Shown here: in pieces, positions 7,120 through 7,993 of the stretch
Layout of the letters: each line of letters begins with the position of its first letter
Numbering within the stretch: position 1 is the stretch's first letter
NCBI GenBank assembly: GCA_021781315.1
Contig: JAJXXB010000078.1
Coordinates: forward strand, 1 to 7,993
DNA from: Actinomycetes bacterium
Lineage (GTDB): Bacteria > Actinomycetota > Acidimicrobiia > Acidimicrobiales > RAAP-2
DNA: 7,993 bases
Direction of reading: 5' to 3'
Notes under the pieces: model-generated
Seen by the model: only the letters and a program-made list of their open reading frames with translations
Databases searched by the model: none
What the model was told of the DNA's origin: nothing
Position numbers and translations under genes: made by a program

Positions 7120-7125
7120 TAGCCT
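7120..7125 (+). promoter_or_regulatory. Candidate -10 box for the Ddn-like gene
   Basis: TAGCCT fits TAnnnT and lies in the 63-base gap after nadC, 31 bases before the ATG at 7157. No convincing -35 element is visible. It would allow this gene to be expressed separately from nadABC, although read-through from nadC is equally possible. Confidence 0.25.
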
Positions 7126-7156
7126 GAGGAACGTCAGCGAGTGAACGGGGTGGGCC

Positions 7157-7603
7157 ATGAGTGATGCAGGATCCCAGTCGAGCCACGCGGCGAGGGCGAT
7201 GAACGACCGCAACGCGGCGATCATCGACGAGTTCCGCGCCAACGGGGGCAAGGTCGGCGGGAGCTTCGAGGGAGCGCCCGTGCTGCTGCTGCACACGACC
7301 GGGGCGAAGTCGGGCGCGCCGCGCGTCAACCCGATGATGTACCTCGAAGACGCCGATCGCGTCTTCGTCTTCGCCTCCAAGGCCGGGGCCGACACCCACC
7401 CCGACTGGTACCACAACCTGCGCGCGAACCCCGAGGTCTCGGTCGAGCTCGGTCTGGAGCACTTCGAGGCGACGGCCGTCGTGCTCGATCGCGAGGAGCG
7501 CGACCGGGTCTACGCCGCGCAGGTCGCCCGCTACCCCGGCTTCGGCGACTACCAGAATAAGACGGCCCGCGTCATCCCGGTCGTGGAGCTGGTGCGCCAC
7601 TAG
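7157..7603 (+). CDS. Deazaflavin (F420)-dependent nitroreductase/quinone reductase family protein (Ddn-like)
   Basis: A small split-barrel protein of 148 residues belonging to the Ddn-like family, whose studied members use F420H2 to reduce quinones or nitro compounds. Seen: a NAAIIDEFRANGGKVGG N-terminus (about 19-35), LLLHTTGAKSGAPRVNP (about 43-59, with the cofactor-phosphate-contacting TTG.KSG type motif), FASKAGADTHPDWYHNL (about 72-88) and NPEVSVELG (91-99). The physiological substrate cannot be inferred. No membrane segment or signal peptide is evident. The ATG at 7157 is used here, but an ATG at 7199 would give a 134-residue protein that begins where most relatives begin, so the first 14 residues are uncertain. 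It follows nadC after 63 bases with its own possible -10 box. If the assignment is right, the host makes F420, consistent with an actinobacterium. Confidence 0.88.
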   Translation: MSDAGSQSSHAARAMNDRNAAIIDEFRANGGKVGGSFEGAPVLLLHTTGAKSGAPRVNPMMYLEDADRVFVFASKAGADTHPDWYHNLRANPEVSVELGLEHFEATAVVLDREERDRVYAAQVARYPGFGDYQNKTARVIPVVELVRH

Positions 7604-7622
7604 TCGCGCCAGTCGCCGGCGC

Positions 7623-7628
7623 TATCGT
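7623..7628 (+). promoter_or_regulatory. Candidate -10 box of the terminal oxidase gene, possibly leaderless
   Basis: TATCGT fits TAnnnT and lies 8 bases before the ATG at 7637, so transcription would begin close to the start codon. There is no ribosome-binding site in the 33-base gap after the preceding stop, which agrees with a leaderless start. No -35 element is recognised. Confidence 0.4.
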
Positions 7629-7636
7629 CCGAGTTG

Positions 7637-7993
7637 ATGGACCGCGCACGGCGATTCTGGGGGTGGGGCTACGACGACGCCGGGCTCACGCCCGCTGAGG
7701 ACGCGGCGCTCGCCGCGCGTATCGCCCCGTTCCTGCCGGTGGACGAGACGCCCATGGCGCCGCCCACGCCCGACGAGATCCAGCTCGCGCCGCCGCGGCT
7801 CGCCCCGCCCGGCGCGATCGCGGCGTGGTGCGACCTCGACGACGTCGCCCGGGCCGGGCACACGTACGGCAAGTCCTTCCGCGACGTACTGCGGGCCCTC
7901 GAGCGGCGATGGGAGCGCCCGCCGGACCTCGTCGCCTCGCCGCCCGACGAGGCCGGCGTCGTCGCGGTGCTGGACTGGGCCGGTGACGTCGGC
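7637..7993 (+). CDS. FAD-linked oxidase family protein, N-terminal part (cut by window edge)
   Basis: The frame is open from the ATG at 7637 to the last base of the window, giving 119 residues with no stop. It begins RFWGWGYDD, has a proline-rich linker (about 39-58) with an IQLAPPRLAPP stretch, and then HTYGKSFRDVLRAL (75-88) and RPPDLVASPPDEAGVVAVLDW (94-114). This layout matches the N-terminus of bacterial FAD-binding oxidases of the VAO/PCMH-fold group related to alkyldihydroxyacetonephosphate synthase: a lead segment, a YGKS(Y/F)RD motif, then the start of the FAD-binding domain (PPD.V..P..E..V..VL.W). The FAD-binding glycine-rich loop and substrate domain lie beyond the window, so the reaction is unknown. 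The start fits a leaderless transcript. Codon use resembles its neighbours. Confidence 0.78.
   Translation, partial: MDRARRFWGWGYDDAGLTPAEDAALAARIAPFLPVDETPMAPPTPDEIQLAPPRLAPPGAIAAWCDLDDVARAGHTYGKSFRDVLRALERRWERPPDLVASPPDEAGVVAVLDWAGDVG

Noticed and set aside
6347..7600. 417-residue antisense open frame over nadC and the Ddn-like gene
   Set aside because: Overlaps two genes with intact family motifs and shows no family signature of its own.
1..7993. Mobile elements, CRISPR arrays, tRNA or rRNA genes, toxin-antitoxin or defence genes
   Set aside because: No transposase or integrase motifs, terminal repeats, regularly spaced repeats or tRNA-like cloverleaf sequences were seen; the genes are ordinary metabolic and regulatory families.

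Overview
The window looks like chromosome from a high-GC, actinobacterium-like organism, most plausibly an actinobacterial lineage such as Acidimicrobiia. The clade is an inference. The support is: very GC-rich third codon positions; three gene junctions that use GTG starts inside 4-base GTGA overlaps; TAnnnT -10-like boxes placed just before start codons; a deazaflavin (F420)-dependent Ddn-type protein; and an NrtR regulator divergent from nadA-nadB-nadC, the arrangement known from mycobacteria. I found no mobile elements, tRNA or rRNA genes, CRISPR arrays or broken genes.

Layout. (1) 31-2726, plus strand: a translationally coupled pair, an EctB-like L-2,4-diaminobutyrate aminotransferase (dat) and a PLP-dependent L-2,4-diaminobutyrate decarboxylase (ddc). 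Together they would convert aspartate semialdehyde to 1,3-diaminopropane, a polyamine or siderophore building block. Whatever lies upstream of position 1 is not visible. (2) 2741-3487, minus strand: nrtR, a regulator with a degenerate Nudix domain, convergent with ddc across only 14 bases. A hairpin there carries both stop codons. (3) 3488-3597: a divergent control region with a 23-bp inverted repeat, the probable NrtR operator, and a second short palindrome. (4) 3598-7093, plus strand: nadA-nadB-nadC, the complete de novo route from aspartate to nicotinate mononucleotide, with 4-base overlaps at both internal junctions. (5) 7157-7603, plus strand: a small Ddn-family protein. (6) 7637 to the window end, plus strand: the N-terminus of an FAD-linked oxidase, cut by the window edge.

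How it works together: NadB oxidises aspartate to iminoaspartate, NadA condenses this with dihydroxyacetone phosphate to quinolinate, and NadC makes NaMN. NrtR, which in known cases senses ADP-ribose derived from NAD, probably represses both itself and nadABC from the shared operator. The dat-ddc pair also draws on aspartate-derived carbon, but I see nothing that links its regulation to the NAD genes.

I did not find a clearly novel system. The most useful leads are the operator and degenerate-Nudix pairing, the stand-alone dat-ddc module, the stop-codon hairpin and the predicted leaderless starts.
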